A stretch of DNA of 64,000 nucleotides from Pseudorhodobacter wandonensis (GCF_001202035.1 NZ_LGHT01000023.1:1-64000), one strand, 5' to 3'; counted from the stretch's first letter, positions 34,868 to 44,110 are shown. The notes: generated from the sequence alone by a model not told the origin. Program-made: numbers and translations.

Positions 34868-36936
34868 ATTGGTACTTGGCCTACCATAGCGGGTCGGGCC
34901 TCAAGGCCGATTTCTTCATACGAAAGCACCGGCGCGTTTAGGCCTTTGGCACTCAATACTGTCCGCAGAAAACGACGACGAAGGGTCGAGGTGATAAAGG
35001 CAGGATGCAAGCCGCTCTCAGCCGCCTTGTTCAGTTTTTCCGCCAGATTATTTGCAAGTCGGCTAAACTGATCGGGTGGCAATGCTACATCGCGCTGACC
35101 CTTTTCGCCGTCAATCTGATAGGTGGAAAAGGCTTTTTCCCATTCGGGGGCCAGTTGAATAAGCGGAATTGTCCCATCCTCGCGGCGTAAGGCTGCCACG
35201 AGTTGAAAGCCAAGCCGTTGTCGGACGTGCTCGCAAATAACTTCTGGCGCTCCTGCCGAACGCGCTTCGGCAATACTTTCAAGAATGAGCGGCAAGTTCC
35301 GGATAGAGACCCGTTCCTCCAACAGAAGGCGTAAAACGGCTAGCAGCATATCGATGGGAACTTTGTCTGGTACCAGCTCGTTCAAAAGGCGCTTGTTTGC
35401 ATCGGCGCGCACCGGGTCCGACAAATTGGCAAACTCTTCCAGCAGGCGGCGTAAACCACGCAAAGACAGCAGGCGCGACAGATTGTTTTTCAGCACTTCA
35501 AGCAAATGGGTCGCAAGCACCTCTGTCGGCGAGACAACCGTAAGGCCTTGAATGGACGCCTGTTCCTGGGCATCCGGCGGAATCCACCTTGCGGGGGCCC
35601 CATAGACCGGTTCGCGTACGTCCATTCCTTCGGGTACCGGCAAGCCGTCTGACAGCAGTGCCAGTACGCGGTTATAGTACAACTTGTCGCGCACCTGCTC
35701 AACGCCTTGCAAGCGAATGCGGTAGGTTCCAGTTGGCAAGGATGGCTCATCCGTCAATCTGATTTCAGGCAGAATCAGGCCAAAAGCGCTAGCAATATGG
35801 TTGCGCATATTTGCGATGCGGGTATCAAGCCCCGTTGCAGGATCCAAAACCATCGCAACAAGGTCGGGCGCAAACTCGATGTGAATGTCATCAAAATCAA
35901 GGATATCCCCCATACGCCGCTCGGTTGGCGTTGCAACGCTCTCCTCCGCCTCGGGCTTTGGTTTGTTGGCTGCTTCGGCCCCCCAATAGGCCGCCGCCCC
36001 CAAAATCAGAGCGCCCAAGATAAATGGCAAAAACGGAAGCCCCGGCACCAATGCAAAGAGCGCCATCAAGAACGAAACTGTGGCCAATGCCCCGGGGTAC
36101 CTGCCAAGCTGTTCAAAGAACGACACATCCGCGGCACCGGTCTGTCCGCCCCGTGCCAAAAGCAGGGCCACCGCTATCGAAATGATGACGGCAGGAATCT
36201 GGCTGACCAACCCATCCCCTACCGTTAATATCGCATAGGTTTCAAAGGCCTGCCCGATTGGCATTCCGTGAACGACAGTACCGATTATCAACCCCATGAC
36301 AATGTTCAGCAGCGTGATCAACAGGCCTGCAACGGCATCGCCTTTTACAAATTTTGAGGCACCGTCAAGTGAGCCAAAAAAGTTCGTTTCCGCCAACTCA
36401 TTCTCACGCCGCCTTTTGGCTTCGGCGTGATCAATAGCACCGGCCGACATATCACTGTCGATCGCAAGCTGTTTGCCGGGCATACCATCAAGAGCAAAAC
36501 GGGCACCCACTTCGGCCATTCGACCTGCGCCTTTTGTGATCACCACGAAATTCACGATCAGCAAAACACAAAAGACCACGACGCCCAACAAAACCGAGCC
36601 ACCCATGATGAAATTTGCAAAGCCTTCGATAACCTTGCCTGCCGCCCCGGTTCCGGTATGGCCTTGGCCGATGATCAACTTTGTCGAAGAGACGTTGAGC
36701 GCGAGGCGAAGCATCAGAGACGCCAGCAGAATGGTAGGAAAGGCAGAAAACTCTAATGGACGCTGGATAAACAGCGTTACTGTAAACATTAAGATTGCGA
36801 GGGCGAAAGAGACGGCCAAGCCTATATCAAGCATCCAGGCGGGGACCGGCAAGACCATCATCACAATGACGGCCATCAGCGCGAGCGCGAGCAGAATCGT
36901 CGGTTGAAAAATCGTTTTGATTGTCAGGTTCTTCAT
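34864..36936 (-). CDS. flhA: Flagellar export protein FlhA
   Basis: A 690-residue export gate protein. About eight membrane segments fill the first 330 residues; the FHIPEP-region equivalent includes GARFALDGMPGKQLAIDSDMSAG (residues about 140-162) and ETNFFGSLDGASKFVKGDA. The cytoplasmic C-terminal domain carries GLTVVSPTEVLATHL and the helical lid. It is the usual size for FlhA and appears intact. It follows the lytic transglycosylase with a 4-nt overlap. Confidence 0.96.
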   Translation of the reverse strand: MKNLTIKTIFQPTILLALALMAVIVMMVLPVPAWMLDIGLAVSFALAILMFTVTLFIQRPLEFSAFPTILLASLMLRLALNVSSTKLIIGQGHTGTGAAGKVIEGFANFIMGGSVLLGVVVFCVLLIVNFVVITKGAGRMAEVGARFALDGMPGKQLAIDSDMSAGAIDHAEAKRRRENELAETNFFGSLDGASKFVKGDAVAGLLITLLNIVMGLIIGTVVHGMPIGQAFETYAILTVGDGLVSQIPAVIISIAVALLLARGGQTGAADVSFFEQLGRYPGALATVSFLMALFALVPGLPFLPFILGALILGAAAYWGAEAANKPKPEAEESVATPTERRMGDILDFDDIHIEFAPDLVAMVLDPATGLDTRIANMRNHIASAFGLILPEIRLTDEPSLPTGTYRIRLQGVEQVRDKLYYNRVLALLSDGLPVPEGMDVREPVYGAPARWIPPDAQEQASIQGLTVVSPTEVLATHLLEVLKNNLSRLLSLRGLRRLLEEFANLSDPVRADANKRLLNELVPDKVPIDMLLAVLRLLLEERVSIRNLPLILESIAEARSAGAPEVICEHVRQRLGFQLVAALRREDGTIPLIQLAPEWEKAFSTYQIDGEKGQRDVALPPDQFSRLANNLAEKLNKAAESGLHPAFITSTLRRRFLRTVLSAKGLNAPVLSYEEIGLEARPAMVGQVPI

Positions 36937-37613
36937 GGCCGCCCTCCAAGCAATGGGCGTGCCTCAGTTGAAATCAGAAGTAGCGGGCCGAGCGCGCCCG
37001 AAAGGCCAAAGCGTTGCTGGGGTGGTCTGTTTCTTTGTGTTGGTGGTAACTGAATAGGTGCCGATTGCCCTGCGAGATGCGCTTCATACAACCGTTTAAG
37101 GCGAAGAACATAAGCCTCGGCACGGTCGCCATCAGAAGAATGATAGCGGCCAACTGCGGCCCGCCACTCGCCGGTCTGGCTGTACAGTTTTTGCAGGAAT
37201 TGCGCGGCATAAAGCGCATTGTTTCTTGGTGAAAACATGTCATTCAGGTTTTGAAATGCTTGCCTGTGCCACCGCATGTTAAGTTGAAAGCAACCGATGT
37301 CGATGTTGGTTCTTTGTTCGGCCATCAATGACTGAACAAACTGGATCGCTGCATTTTCGTTGTCGAACCAATGTCCTTTATTGCCGGATTGGACCGTCCA
37401 AGGCCAAGCTGAATAGTCATCTTTGTCAAACTTGGTTTGCCCGGTTTCGGCAAGCGCGACAGCGCGCAATACCGAAAGTGGTACTCCCGTGCTTTGCGAT
37501 GCATATCGAGCGGCATCTTCGCATAGCGAGGCCGGAGACGCCTGAGCTGAAGAACTGAAAAAAGCTAAGCAAAAGGCCAGAATCATTTGGCAAAAAAGAC
37601 GCCACCTATACAT
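36933..37613 (-). CDS. Lytic transglycosylase, probably flagellar (SltF-like)
   Basis: Exported SLT-domain enzyme of 226 residues that opens peptidoglycan, presumably to let the flagellar rod through. The signal peptide ends SSAQA. The catalytic Glu56 is in RAVALAETGQT, followed by DIGCFQLNMRWH and ALYAAQFLQKLYSQTGEW. Rhodobacter sphaeroides uses a dedicated SltF for this job; the placement as first gene of the flhA operon suggests the same here. The C-terminal tail is proline-rich. Confidence 0.87.
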   Translation of the reverse strand: MYRWRLFCQMILAFCLAFFSSSAQASPASLCEDAARYASQSTGVPLSVLRAVALAETGQTKFDKDDYSAWPWTVQSGNKGHWFDNENAAIQFVQSLMAEQRTNIDIGCFQLNMRWHRQAFQNLNDMFSPRNNALYAAQFLQKLYSQTGEWRAAVGRYHSSDGDRAEAYVLRLKRLYEAHLAGQSAPIQLPPTQRNRPPQQRFGLSGALGPLLLISTEARPLLGGRP

Positions 37614-37673
37614 TGCACCACCGTTTTATCGGGGCCCGTTCTAGCCCCCAAGACTGACCTTAGGGGCGTAGTC

Positions 37674-37687
37674 TTACCAATTGGTAA
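37674..37687. promoter_or_regulatory. 14-bp perfect palindrome, operator candidate
   Basis: TTACCAATTGGTAA lies in the 187-bp divergent region between the flagellar operon and the dnr-like regulator, 61 nt upstream of the transglycosylase start. The form is that of a dimeric regulator site. It is not an FNR/NNR box. Confidence 0.4.
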
Positions 37688-37694
37688 CCGGCAC

Positions 37695-37771
37695 ATAACT
37701 CGCGGGGCCGATTTATGGTGTTTTTGTCAGCAAACCAACAATTGGCTTTGCTGTGTAATTATGCGAGTTAT
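37695..37771. repeat. Inverted repeat in the divergent regulator/flagellar promoter region
   Basis: ATAACTCGC (37695-37703) and its inverse GCGAGTTAT (37763-37771), each followed by GGGGCC on the same strand. They frame a 59-nt AT-richer stretch that should hold promoters of both operons. Confidence 0.4.
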
Positions 37772-37800
37772 GGGGCCAAGCAAATGGTTAGGGTCGGCAC

Positions 37801-38502
37801 ATGACGCCAGACGAAAGAAAAATCGCTTCGGGGTCGATCTTGTTGTCGGGCGCATCGCAAGAGGCAATTGACCTGTTGTTGAAAACGGCTCGGGTACGGG
37901 GATTTGACCGCGGAGCGACACTGTTCTTGCAGGGCGAAAAAGCAAACGCAATCTATGTTGTTCTAAACGGATGGGTAAAGCTCTACCGAATCGCGCCGAA
38001 CGGGGCCGAGGCTGTTGTGGGCGTCTTTACCAAAGGCCGGAGCTTTGGCGAAGCTGTCGCCTTTCAGCATGATGTTTACCCGGTTGCCGCCGAGGCCGTG
38101 ACGGATTGCCGGGTGATCCGCATCGAAGCAGAGGCCTATTTACGGCAGATTCGTGAAAACCCCGAGTTTGCTATCTCGATTCTGTCTGCAACGTTTGTTC
38201 ATTTGCAATCACTCGTCGCACAGGTTGAGGCACTGAAAGCCCAGACAGGTGCGCAGCGGCTGGCCGAGTTCTTGCTTGAACTATCTGATTGTGCTGCCGG
38301 CAATTGTGAGGTGGTTTTACCCTATGACAAGGTATTGATCGCCGGACGTTTGGGGATGAAACCCGAGAGTCTGAGTCGTGCCTTTGCCAAGCTGCGCGAT
38401 CATGGGGTCAATATTCGGCAAAACCATGCGTCGATTACCGACATTGCGAAACTGCGCGATTTTGCGTTTGAAGATCCGGCCATGTCATGGAGCAAGAATT
38501 GA
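37801..38502 (+). CDS. Crp/Fnr family regulator, Dnr/NnrR type
   Basis: A 233-residue transcription regulator with an N-terminal cyclic-nucleotide-fold sensor domain, dimer helix (LQSLVAQVEALKAQTGAQRLAEFLL) and C-terminal helix-turn-helix. There are no N-terminal cysteines, so it is not an oxygen-sensing Fe-S FNR; general similarity (QGEKANAIYVVLNGWVKLYRI, AYLRQIRENPEFA) is to Dnr, the NO-responsive type. The recognition helix KPESLSRAFAKL keeps the Glu-x-x-Ser-Arg pattern that reads TTGAC-type half sites, which agrees with the boxes at norC and nirS nearby. Confidence 0.88.
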   Translation: MTPDERKIASGSILLSGASQEAIDLLLKTARVRGFDRGATLFLQGEKANAIYVVLNGWVKLYRIAPNGAEAVVGVFTKGRSFGEAVAFQHDVYPVAAEAVTDCRVIRIEAEAYLRQIRENPEFAISILSATFVHLQSLVAQVEALKAQTGAQRLAEFLLELSDCAAGNCEVVLPYDKVLIAGRLGMKPESLSRAFAKLRDHGVNIRQNHASITDIAKLRDFAFEDPAMSWSKN

Positions 38503-39062
38503 TGCAAGATATCCACGTCGCTTTGAAGTTGATTGATGCCGCCAATGCTGCCGACCCGACCTTGGAAAATGGCCAGCCAGCCGCTTTGCTTTATGGTGAG
38601 CGTATGTCGGCCGAGGCGGGGCGGTTGTTTCCGGATGCGTCCGATGTGCTGCGGATCGCGGCGCGGGGCCAGCATGTTGAACGGTGGTTGTTGAAACGCG
38701 CCGATTATCCTGAGGGCAAAGAAGGCTACCATGCGTGGCGGCGCGAGCAGGGGCGGCGGCATGGCGTGCGCGTGGCGGGGATTATGGCCGAGGCGGGTTA
38801 TAATGCCGAAGATCAGGCACGGGTCGGTGTTTTGCTGCGCAAAGAAGGGATCAAGCGCGACCCAGAGGTTCAGGCGCTGGAAGATATCATTTGTTTCGTG
38901 TTCATCCGCTGGTATTTTGCTGATTTCGCGGCCAAACGCAGCGGTGAGGATTTGCTGAAAATCGTAGAAAAAACTGCGCGGAAAATGTCGGCCGAGGCGC
39001 GGGCGCGGGCGTTGAGGGAATTTGATCTGCCCGAGGATTTCGCGGCGGTTTTTCGCGATTGA
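38502..39062 (+). CDS. DUF4202 domain protein
   Basis: A 186-residue soluble protein. The family is recognisable from LIDAANAADP, RAADYPEGKEGYHAWRREQGRRHG (here KRADYPEGKEGYHAWR) and EDIICFVFIRWYFADFA. Histidines and acidic residues are conserved, which hints at a metal-dependent HD-like hydrolase, but no function is established. ATG 38502 overlaps the regulator stop by one base (TGATG), and GGAGCAAG lies upstream; ATG 38487 is an alternative. The coupling to a Dnr-type regulator suggests a role under denitrifying or nitrosative conditions. Confidence 0.83.
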   Translation: MQDIHVALKLIDAANAADPTLENGQPAALLYGERMSAEAGRLFPDASDVLRIAARGQHVERWLLKRADYPEGKEGYHAWRREQGRRHGVRVAGIMAEAGYNAEDQARVGVLLRKEGIKRDPEVQALEDIICFVFIRWYFADFAAKRSGEDLLKIVEKTARKMSAEARARALREFDLPEDFAAVFRD

Positions 39063-39149
39063 CCGCACGCGGACATATTTTCAACTCATTGATATAACAC
39101 GAAAATGCATATTCCGTTTACCGGATCTTAATCTTTTCGCCGCGCGATG

Positions 39150-39410
39150 TCAGCCCATCAGATAGAGCGCAAGAAGCCCCAACATGTAAAAGGCCAAAAC
39201 GGTTGCAAAGCCTTGGCGGAGGGGCGGCGCGGCTGCAAGGCCGAGATAGCGGTTCGCGATAATGCGGGCCTTGGCCCATGCAAGGACCAGAATGGCGCTG
39301 GCTGTCAGCCCAAGGCCCAAGCGGCCCCAACCGGCGTGCAGACCCAAAGCCAGCAGGGTAGACATCGCAGATAGGGCAAGAAGCGCGATCCAAGCGCGGG
39401 TCAGAGACAT
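39150..39410 (-). CDS. norF: NorF, small membrane protein of the NO reductase operon
   Basis: An 86-residue protein with three hydrophobic stretches, similar in layout to cytochrome oxidase subunit IV. NorF is known to be needed for full NO reductase activity in Paracoccus-type nor operons. Identification rests on size, hydrophobicity and place after norE in the order norCBQDEF. It starts 4 nt after the norE stop. Confidence 0.82.
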   Translation of the reverse strand: MSLTRAWIALLALSAMSTLLALGLHAGWGRLGLGLTASAILVLAWAKARIIANRYLGLAAAPPLRQGFATVLAFYMLGLLALYLMG

Positions 39411-39414
39411 TTTC

Positions 39415-39972
39415 TTACCTTAACAGATAGATGACGGGGAACAGCAGCACCCAGACCAGATCGACCATATGCCAAAAGGCGACACCGGTGTGCGCGTTAC
39501 CCGTTTTGGGAAAGGCGGCGACCAAGCCGAGGATGACGATACCGGCAACGACATGGGCCGCGTGAAACCCTGTGAGCAGATAGTAAAAGGTGAAAAACGC
39601 ATGGGTATCGGTGCCGATAACTTGGGCGGCTTTCTCGGCATATTCGGCAGCTTTGACCACCAGAAATACCAGCCCCAGAGCCGCCGCAGCCGCAAGGTTG
39701 TAGCGCGCCGCAGCAATCCGGCCGGATTCAATCGCCTGTACGGCCCGCGCCGCAAGATAGCCCGAGGTGACCAGAACCACGGTGTTCACCCCCGCGCCTG
39801 CGCGGTGCAGGTGGTCTTGGGCAGCGGCAAAACCGGCGGGGTCGGTGATGCGCACAGCCAGAAAGGCGGCAAGGCCCGCACCGAACACCAGCAATTCCGA
39901 CACGATCAGAATCCACATCATCAGATCGCCGGGCAGTTGGTCAAAAACGCTTTCGTCGGATGTATCTGTCAT
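39415..39972 (-). CDS. norE: NorE, cytochrome oxidase subunit III-like protein
   Basis: A 185-residue membrane protein of the cytochrome c oxidase subunit III family, with five membrane segments (for example MMWILIVSELLVFGAGLAAFL and FFTFYYLLTGFHAAHVVAGIVIL). The His in YLLTGFHAAHV and the C-terminal WHMVDLVWVLLFPVIYLL are family marks. NorE helps NO reductase assembly or activity but does not carry hemes. ATG 39972 overlaps the norD stop by 4 nt; the open frame further upstream lies within norD. Confidence 0.9.
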   Translation of the reverse strand: MTDTSDESVFDQLPGDLMMWILIVSELLVFGAGLAAFLAVRITDPAGFAAAQDHLHRAGAGVNTVVLVTSGYLAARAVQAIESGRIAAARYNLAAAAALGLVFLVVKAAEYAEKAAQVIGTDTHAFFTFYYLLTGFHAAHVVAGIVILGLVAAFPKTGNAHTGVAFWHMVDLVWVLLFPVIYLLR

Positions 39973-41882
39973 GCGCCGACCAGTTGCCGGTAGATTTCGG
40001 GTAAAGCCTGCGTCAGTTTGTCCGGGTCTGAAATGACCGTAAAGCCGCCGGGGCCGAACATGCGCGGGAACCATGCTTTGCCGTCACGATCGACGGTGAT
40101 GCCGTAAACGGCGTGGCCTGCGCGGCGGGCCTCACGCACGGCCATGCGGCTGTCTTCAATGCCGTGGCGGCCCTCGTAATGATCGAGGTCATTGGGTTTG
40201 CCATCGGTGATAACCAGCAGCAGGCGGCGTTTGCGTGCCTGACCGGACAGTTCCTTGGACACATGGCGGATGGCGGCGCCAAGACGGGTGTAATGGCCGG
40301 GGGTCAGTGACGCGATGCGGCGAATGACGGTGTCATTCATCGGCTCGGCAAAATCCTTGCAGCTTTGCACATAGACGCGGTTCCGTTTCAGCGATGAAAA
40401 GGCGTGAATGGCAAAGTCGTCGCCACAGGCATTCAGGCCCCACGCAAGGGCGGCCAGTGCCTCGCGTTCTACACCAATCACTGTGCGGCCATCATGGCCA
40501 TGGCCCGGAACCGCACTTTCGGTAGAGCGTGAGACATCGAGCAAAATCGACACCGCCAGATCGCGCATTTGCGGGCGGGTTTGCCGCCAGATGCGGTCAT
40601 CGCCCTGGCCGGTTGCATAAAAATCGACCCGTGCGCGGACAGCCCGATCCGTATCAAGTTCGTCGCCGTCAAGGTGGCCAGAGGTCGAAATTCGGCTGGG
40701 ACGCAGAGCCTCGAACTGACGTTTGACGGCGCGGATACGGGATTGCGCGCGCGGATCGTCCTGAAACGGGGATTGGTCAATGGGCTGTGCCTGCGACGAC
40801 AAAATGCGTGTATGAGCGGGCAGGTAAACTCCAGTGCGACAATCCCATTCAGGATAGGTGGAAATGCCGGAAAGCGCCTCTCGGTCCACATCTTCGGGAG
40901 ACAGGTCAAGGTGCAGTTTCAGGCGGGTGGCAGGGGCTTTGGAGATTTGTCCAAGCCCGATTTCTTCGGCATCATCGGCGGCCTTTTTGGCGCTGTCATC
41001 ATCGTCATCCTCGACCCGGCGGTTGAGGTTGATGAATTCGGCCCAAGACAGGATTGCCTCGAATTTATGCAGGATAAAGCTGTCGTTGCGTTCGGCCTGA
41101 TCGGCGCGTTTGCGTTTGGCGCGGCGGGTTTTGGCGCTGTCTGATGACTCGGCCATGCCATCGGTGGCGCGGGCCTCGACCTGCGTTTCGGCGGAAAAGG
41201 TCACATGCCGCAGGTCGGGCCACAGGGCTACGGGGCGAAAGGGTTTATAGCCGCGCGGGGTTTTGGCGGGCAAAGCGGGTTGCGGGCAATCATCGCCCAG
41301 CATGCGGCGGATGCGGGCCTCAATCGCGGCTTCTACCCGTGGCAGGGTGGGGCGGGGGCGCAGGGCCAGGGTGGCGGCGCAGAGATCGCGGTAGAGGGCG
41401 GTAAAGCCGGGGGCGTTTTCGAGCGTGTTGCGCACCATTGCATCGGCGGCATCTAGGGCTGCGATGTCGGCGGCAAGCGGGTTGTCGGTTTCAATGGGGG
41501 CGGCATCGGCATGGGCCGCGCTGGCGGTAAGCCACAGGTAGAGCGCGGCGTTAGCCTCGCGCGCGGGGAAGGTGGACAGGCTTTCCGGCAGGCGCAGGCT
41601 TTCGCCATCAAAGGACGCGCGGGGCAGGTGTTCGGTATCGGTGCCAAGGCGGCGCAGAAAGGACAGGCGGTGGTGGGATTTCTCCTCACCCACCGCTTTG
41701 ATCTCGGTTGCCGGATTGCCACCGAGGCCACGGAAAAGCACTGCCAGCCGTCCGCCAACCTCTGCAAGGTTGACACGGGCTCCGTCGTGGCTGCTTGGTG
41801 CATCCAGACGGCTGGCGAGCTCGTGCCACAGTTTGCCCATCGTTTCCTCGGGTTCCCATGGCTCGATGTCGATCTTGGTCAT
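39969..41882 (-). CDS. norD: NorD, von Willebrand A domain activation protein
   Basis: A 637-residue cytoplasmic protein needed to activate NO reductase. The C-terminal VWA domain has the metal site DxSxS in SILLDVSRSTES and later ITDGKPNDLDHYEGRHG. The middle contains an acidic-lysine segment. NorD and the AAA+ protein NorQ act as a chaperone pair that inserts the non-heme iron into NorB, by analogy with CbbO/CbbQ. It follows norQ by 7 nt. Confidence 0.94.
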   Translation of the reverse strand: MTKIDIEPWEPEETMGKLWHELASRLDAPSSHDGARVNLAEVGGRLAVLFRGLGGNPATEIKAVGEEKSHHRLSFLRRLGTDTEHLPRASFDGESLRLPESLSTFPAREANAALYLWLTASAAHADAAPIETDNPLAADIAALDAADAMVRNTLENAPGFTALYRDLCAATLALRPRPTLPRVEAAIEARIRRMLGDDCPQPALPAKTPRGYKPFRPVALWPDLRHVTFSAETQVEARATDGMAESSDSAKTRRAKRKRADQAERNDSFILHKFEAILSWAEFINLNRRVEDDDDDSAKKAADDAEEIGLGQISKAPATRLKLHLDLSPEDVDREALSGISTYPEWDCRTGVYLPAHTRILSSQAQPIDQSPFQDDPRAQSRIRAVKRQFEALRPSRISTSGHLDGDELDTDRAVRARVDFYATGQGDDRIWRQTRPQMRDLAVSILLDVSRSTESAVPGHGHDGRTVIGVEREALAALAWGLNACGDDFAIHAFSSLKRNRVYVQSCKDFAEPMNDTVIRRIASLTPGHYTRLGAAIRHVSKELSGQARKRRLLLVITDGKPNDLDHYEGRHGIEDSRMAVREARRAGHAVYGITVDRDGKAWFPRMFGPGGFTVISDPDKLTQALPEIYRQLVGA

Positions 41883-41889
41883 GCTGGCC

Positions 41890-42696
41890 TCACCCGAAAA
41901 CAGCGGTTACAAGATCGAGGAGCCCGCGTTTGGTATCGCGGTCGTCGGTCAAAGGTTCGATCATCGCGGCCAGAATGGCACGTTCAACCGGCATGCCTTG
42001 GCGGATCAGGGTTGCGGCATAGACGACTAGGCGGGTTGAGACGCCTTCCTCCAGATCCTGCCCTTTCAGGTCGCGCAGTTTATTGGCGAGGCGGACGAGG
42101 GGTTTTACCCGCGCCTCATCCAGACCGGATTCGCGCATGACCACAGGGATTTCATGTTCCGGTTTGGGGAAGGTGAATTCCAGCGACACAAAGCGCTGGC
42201 GGGTTGAGGGTTTGAGGGTTTTCAGGATGTTCTGATAGCCGGGGTTATAGCTGGCCACGAGCATGAAGCCGTCTGCGGCCTCCAGCTCCTCGCCCGTGCG
42301 GTCGATTGGCAGGATGCGGCGGTCATCGGTTAGCGGGTGCAGGACCACGGTCACGTCTTTGCGGGCCTCGACCACCTCATCCAGATAGCAGATAGCCCCT
42401 TCGCGCACGGCGCGGGTCAGGGGGCCATCGACCCAGATCGTCTCGCCGCCCTTTAGCAGGTAGCGGCCAATCAGATCGGCGGCGGACAGGTCATCATGGC
42501 AGGCCACAGTATACAGCGGGCGGCCAAGCTGGGCGGCCATATGGGCCACAAAACGGGTTTTACCGCAGCCGGTGGGGCCTTTTAGCAGCACCGGCAGCTG
42601 GTTGTCATAGGCCGCTTGAAACACCGCAATCTCATCGGCTTGGGGCAGGTAGAAGGGGGCATCTGCCGCCCCCTTCAGGTTCAGGGTTCCATCCAT
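41890..42696 (-). CDS. norQ: NorQ, MoxR-type AAA+ ATPase
   Basis: A 268-residue AAA+ ATPase that works with NorD. Walker A GPTGCGKTRF, Walker B AICYLDEVVEA and sensor 1 ASYNPGYQ are visible, and the C-terminal part fits the CbbQ/NorQ subfamily. I chose ATG 42696 because GCGGAG lies 8 nt upstream; ATG 42702 (overlapping the norB stop as TGATG) is also possible. Confidence 0.94.
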   Translation of the reverse strand: MDGTLNLKGAADAPFYLPQADEIAVFQAAYDNQLPVLLKGPTGCGKTRFVAHMAAQLGRPLYTVACHDDLSAADLIGRYLLKGGETIWVDGPLTRAVREGAICYLDEVVEARKDVTVVLHPLTDDRRILPIDRTGEELEAADGFMLVASYNPGYQNILKTLKPSTRQRFVSLEFTFPKPEHEIPVVMRESGLDEARVKPLVRLANKLRDLKGQDLEEGVSTRLVVYAATLIRQGMPVERAILAAMIEPLTDDRDTKRGLLDLVTAVFG

Positions 42697-42701
42697 AACC
42701 A

Positions 42702-44099
42702 TCACTCCGCAGCCACATGATCCGGGTCACGCTCCAGCCGGTCGCGCTCGATCGGGCCGGGGCTTACGATTTCACGGCGTGGCACCATCACTGAATAGAT
42801 GAACAAGAGCGCACCCAGAACAACCGCAATACCCGAGCCGAAGCGCATGGCGTAGAAGATCCAAAGCTGGTCTTGTACCTCCATAAAGCCCATGCCCAGC
42901 ACGCGTTGCAGGTGGGTTTGGACCGTGCCTGCAAAGGTCAGCGTAAAGGTCATAAACACCATCCCGCCCGACATCAGCCAGAAGGACGCCATGTTCAGCA
43001 CCTGGTTATAGGGGTCACGGCCCAACAGCACCGGCATCGCATAGGTGATGATCGCCAGGTTTACGCAGACATAGGCACCGTAAAACGCAAGGTGGCCATG
43101 GGCTGCGGTGATCTGCGTGCCGTGGGTATAGTAGTTAACCCCGTGCAGCGTGTGCATGAAGCCCCAGATGCCTGCGCCAAAGAACGCCAGCACCGCACAG
43201 CCCAGCGACCAAAGCAAAGCGGCCTTGTTCGGGTGGTCGCGGCGGCCTTTCCAAACCATCACGAAGGCAAAGGACATCATCGCAAAGAACGGCACGATTT
43301 CGAGACTGGAGAACACATCGCCAACCCAAGCCCAATAGCCGGGGGTGCCGATCCACAAGAAGTGGTGGCCAGTACCAAGGATGCCCGAGAACAGCGCGGT
43401 GGCAACGATGACATAGAGCCATTTCTCGACCACTTCGCGGTCAACGCCGGTCAATTTCAGCATCAGGAAGGCAAGGATCGCGGCCATGACCAATTCCCAC
43501 ACGCCTTCGACCCACAGGTGGACAACGAACCACCAATACATCTTATCCAATGCAAGGTTGGCAGGGTTGACGAAGGCAAAGAGGAACAACAGCGACAGCC
43601 CCCAAAGCCCCAGCAACAAAATGTTGGTGATCGCGGTTTTCTTGCCTGCCAAGACGGTCATGGTGACGTTGAACAAAAAGATCAGCGCCGCAACAACGAT
43701 ACCGGCCTTGACCCAACGGGGTTGCTCTAGAAACTCGCGGCCTTCCTTGCCGAACAGGAAGCTGCCTTCAAACAGGTTGAAGGTATAGGTTACAACCACG
43801 CCTGCGGTGCCAAGAACAAGAATGGCAAGCTGCAGATAGGCGAGCTTGGTCGAATACATCTCGCGCTCGGTCTCTTCGGGCAGCAGGTAATAGGCAGCAC
43901 CGAAAAAGCCCAGAAGCAGCCAGACGATCAGGCTGTTGGTGTGCAGCATCCGCACGATGTTGAACGGCAGGATTTCCGACAGGAAGTTTCCGTCTACGTA
44001 GATATAGCCCATAATCAGGCCAAGGCTGACCTGCACGGCGAACAAAGCCATGGCTACGATAAAGTAGACCAGAGCAATTTTTTGAGTTTGATATTTCAT
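42702..44099 (-). CDS. norB: Nitric oxide reductase large subunit NorB
   Basis: A 465-residue cytochrome b subunit of the cNOR type with about 12 membrane segments. It reduces two NO to N2O at a heme b3/non-heme iron centre. Expected histidines are in RMLHTNSLIVWLLLG, WFVVHLWVEGVWEL, GTGHHFLWIG, HTLHGVNYYTHGTQITAAHGH. GGAGGCCTGAC precedes ATG 44099. It is 11 nt downstream of norC. Confidence 0.97.
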   Translation of the reverse strand: MKYQTQKIALVYFIVAMALFAVQVSLGLIMGYIYVDGNFLSEILPFNIVRMLHTNSLIVWLLLGFFGAAYYLLPEETEREMYSTKLAYLQLAILVLGTAGVVVTYTFNLFEGSFLFGKEGREFLEQPRWVKAGIVVAALIFLFNVTMTVLAGKKTAITNILLLGLWGLSLLFLFAFVNPANLALDKMYWWFVVHLWVEGVWELVMAAILAFLMLKLTGVDREVVEKWLYVIVATALFSGILGTGHHFLWIGTPGYWAWVGDVFSSLEIVPFFAMMSFAFVMVWKGRRDHPNKAALLWSLGCAVLAFFGAGIWGFMHTLHGVNYYTHGTQITAAHGHLAFYGAYVCVNLAIITYAMPVLLGRDPYNQVLNMASFWLMSGGMVFMTFTLTFAGTVQTHLQRVLGMGFMEVQDQLWIFYAMRFGSGIAVVLGALLFIYSVMVPRREIVSPGPIERDRLERDPDHVAAE

Positions 44100-44110
44100 G
44101 TCAGGCCTCC

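Noticed and set aside
39973-40074. Upstream extension of norE.
   Set aside because: It lies inside the norD coding sequence; the ATGA overlap start at 39972 is the normal one.
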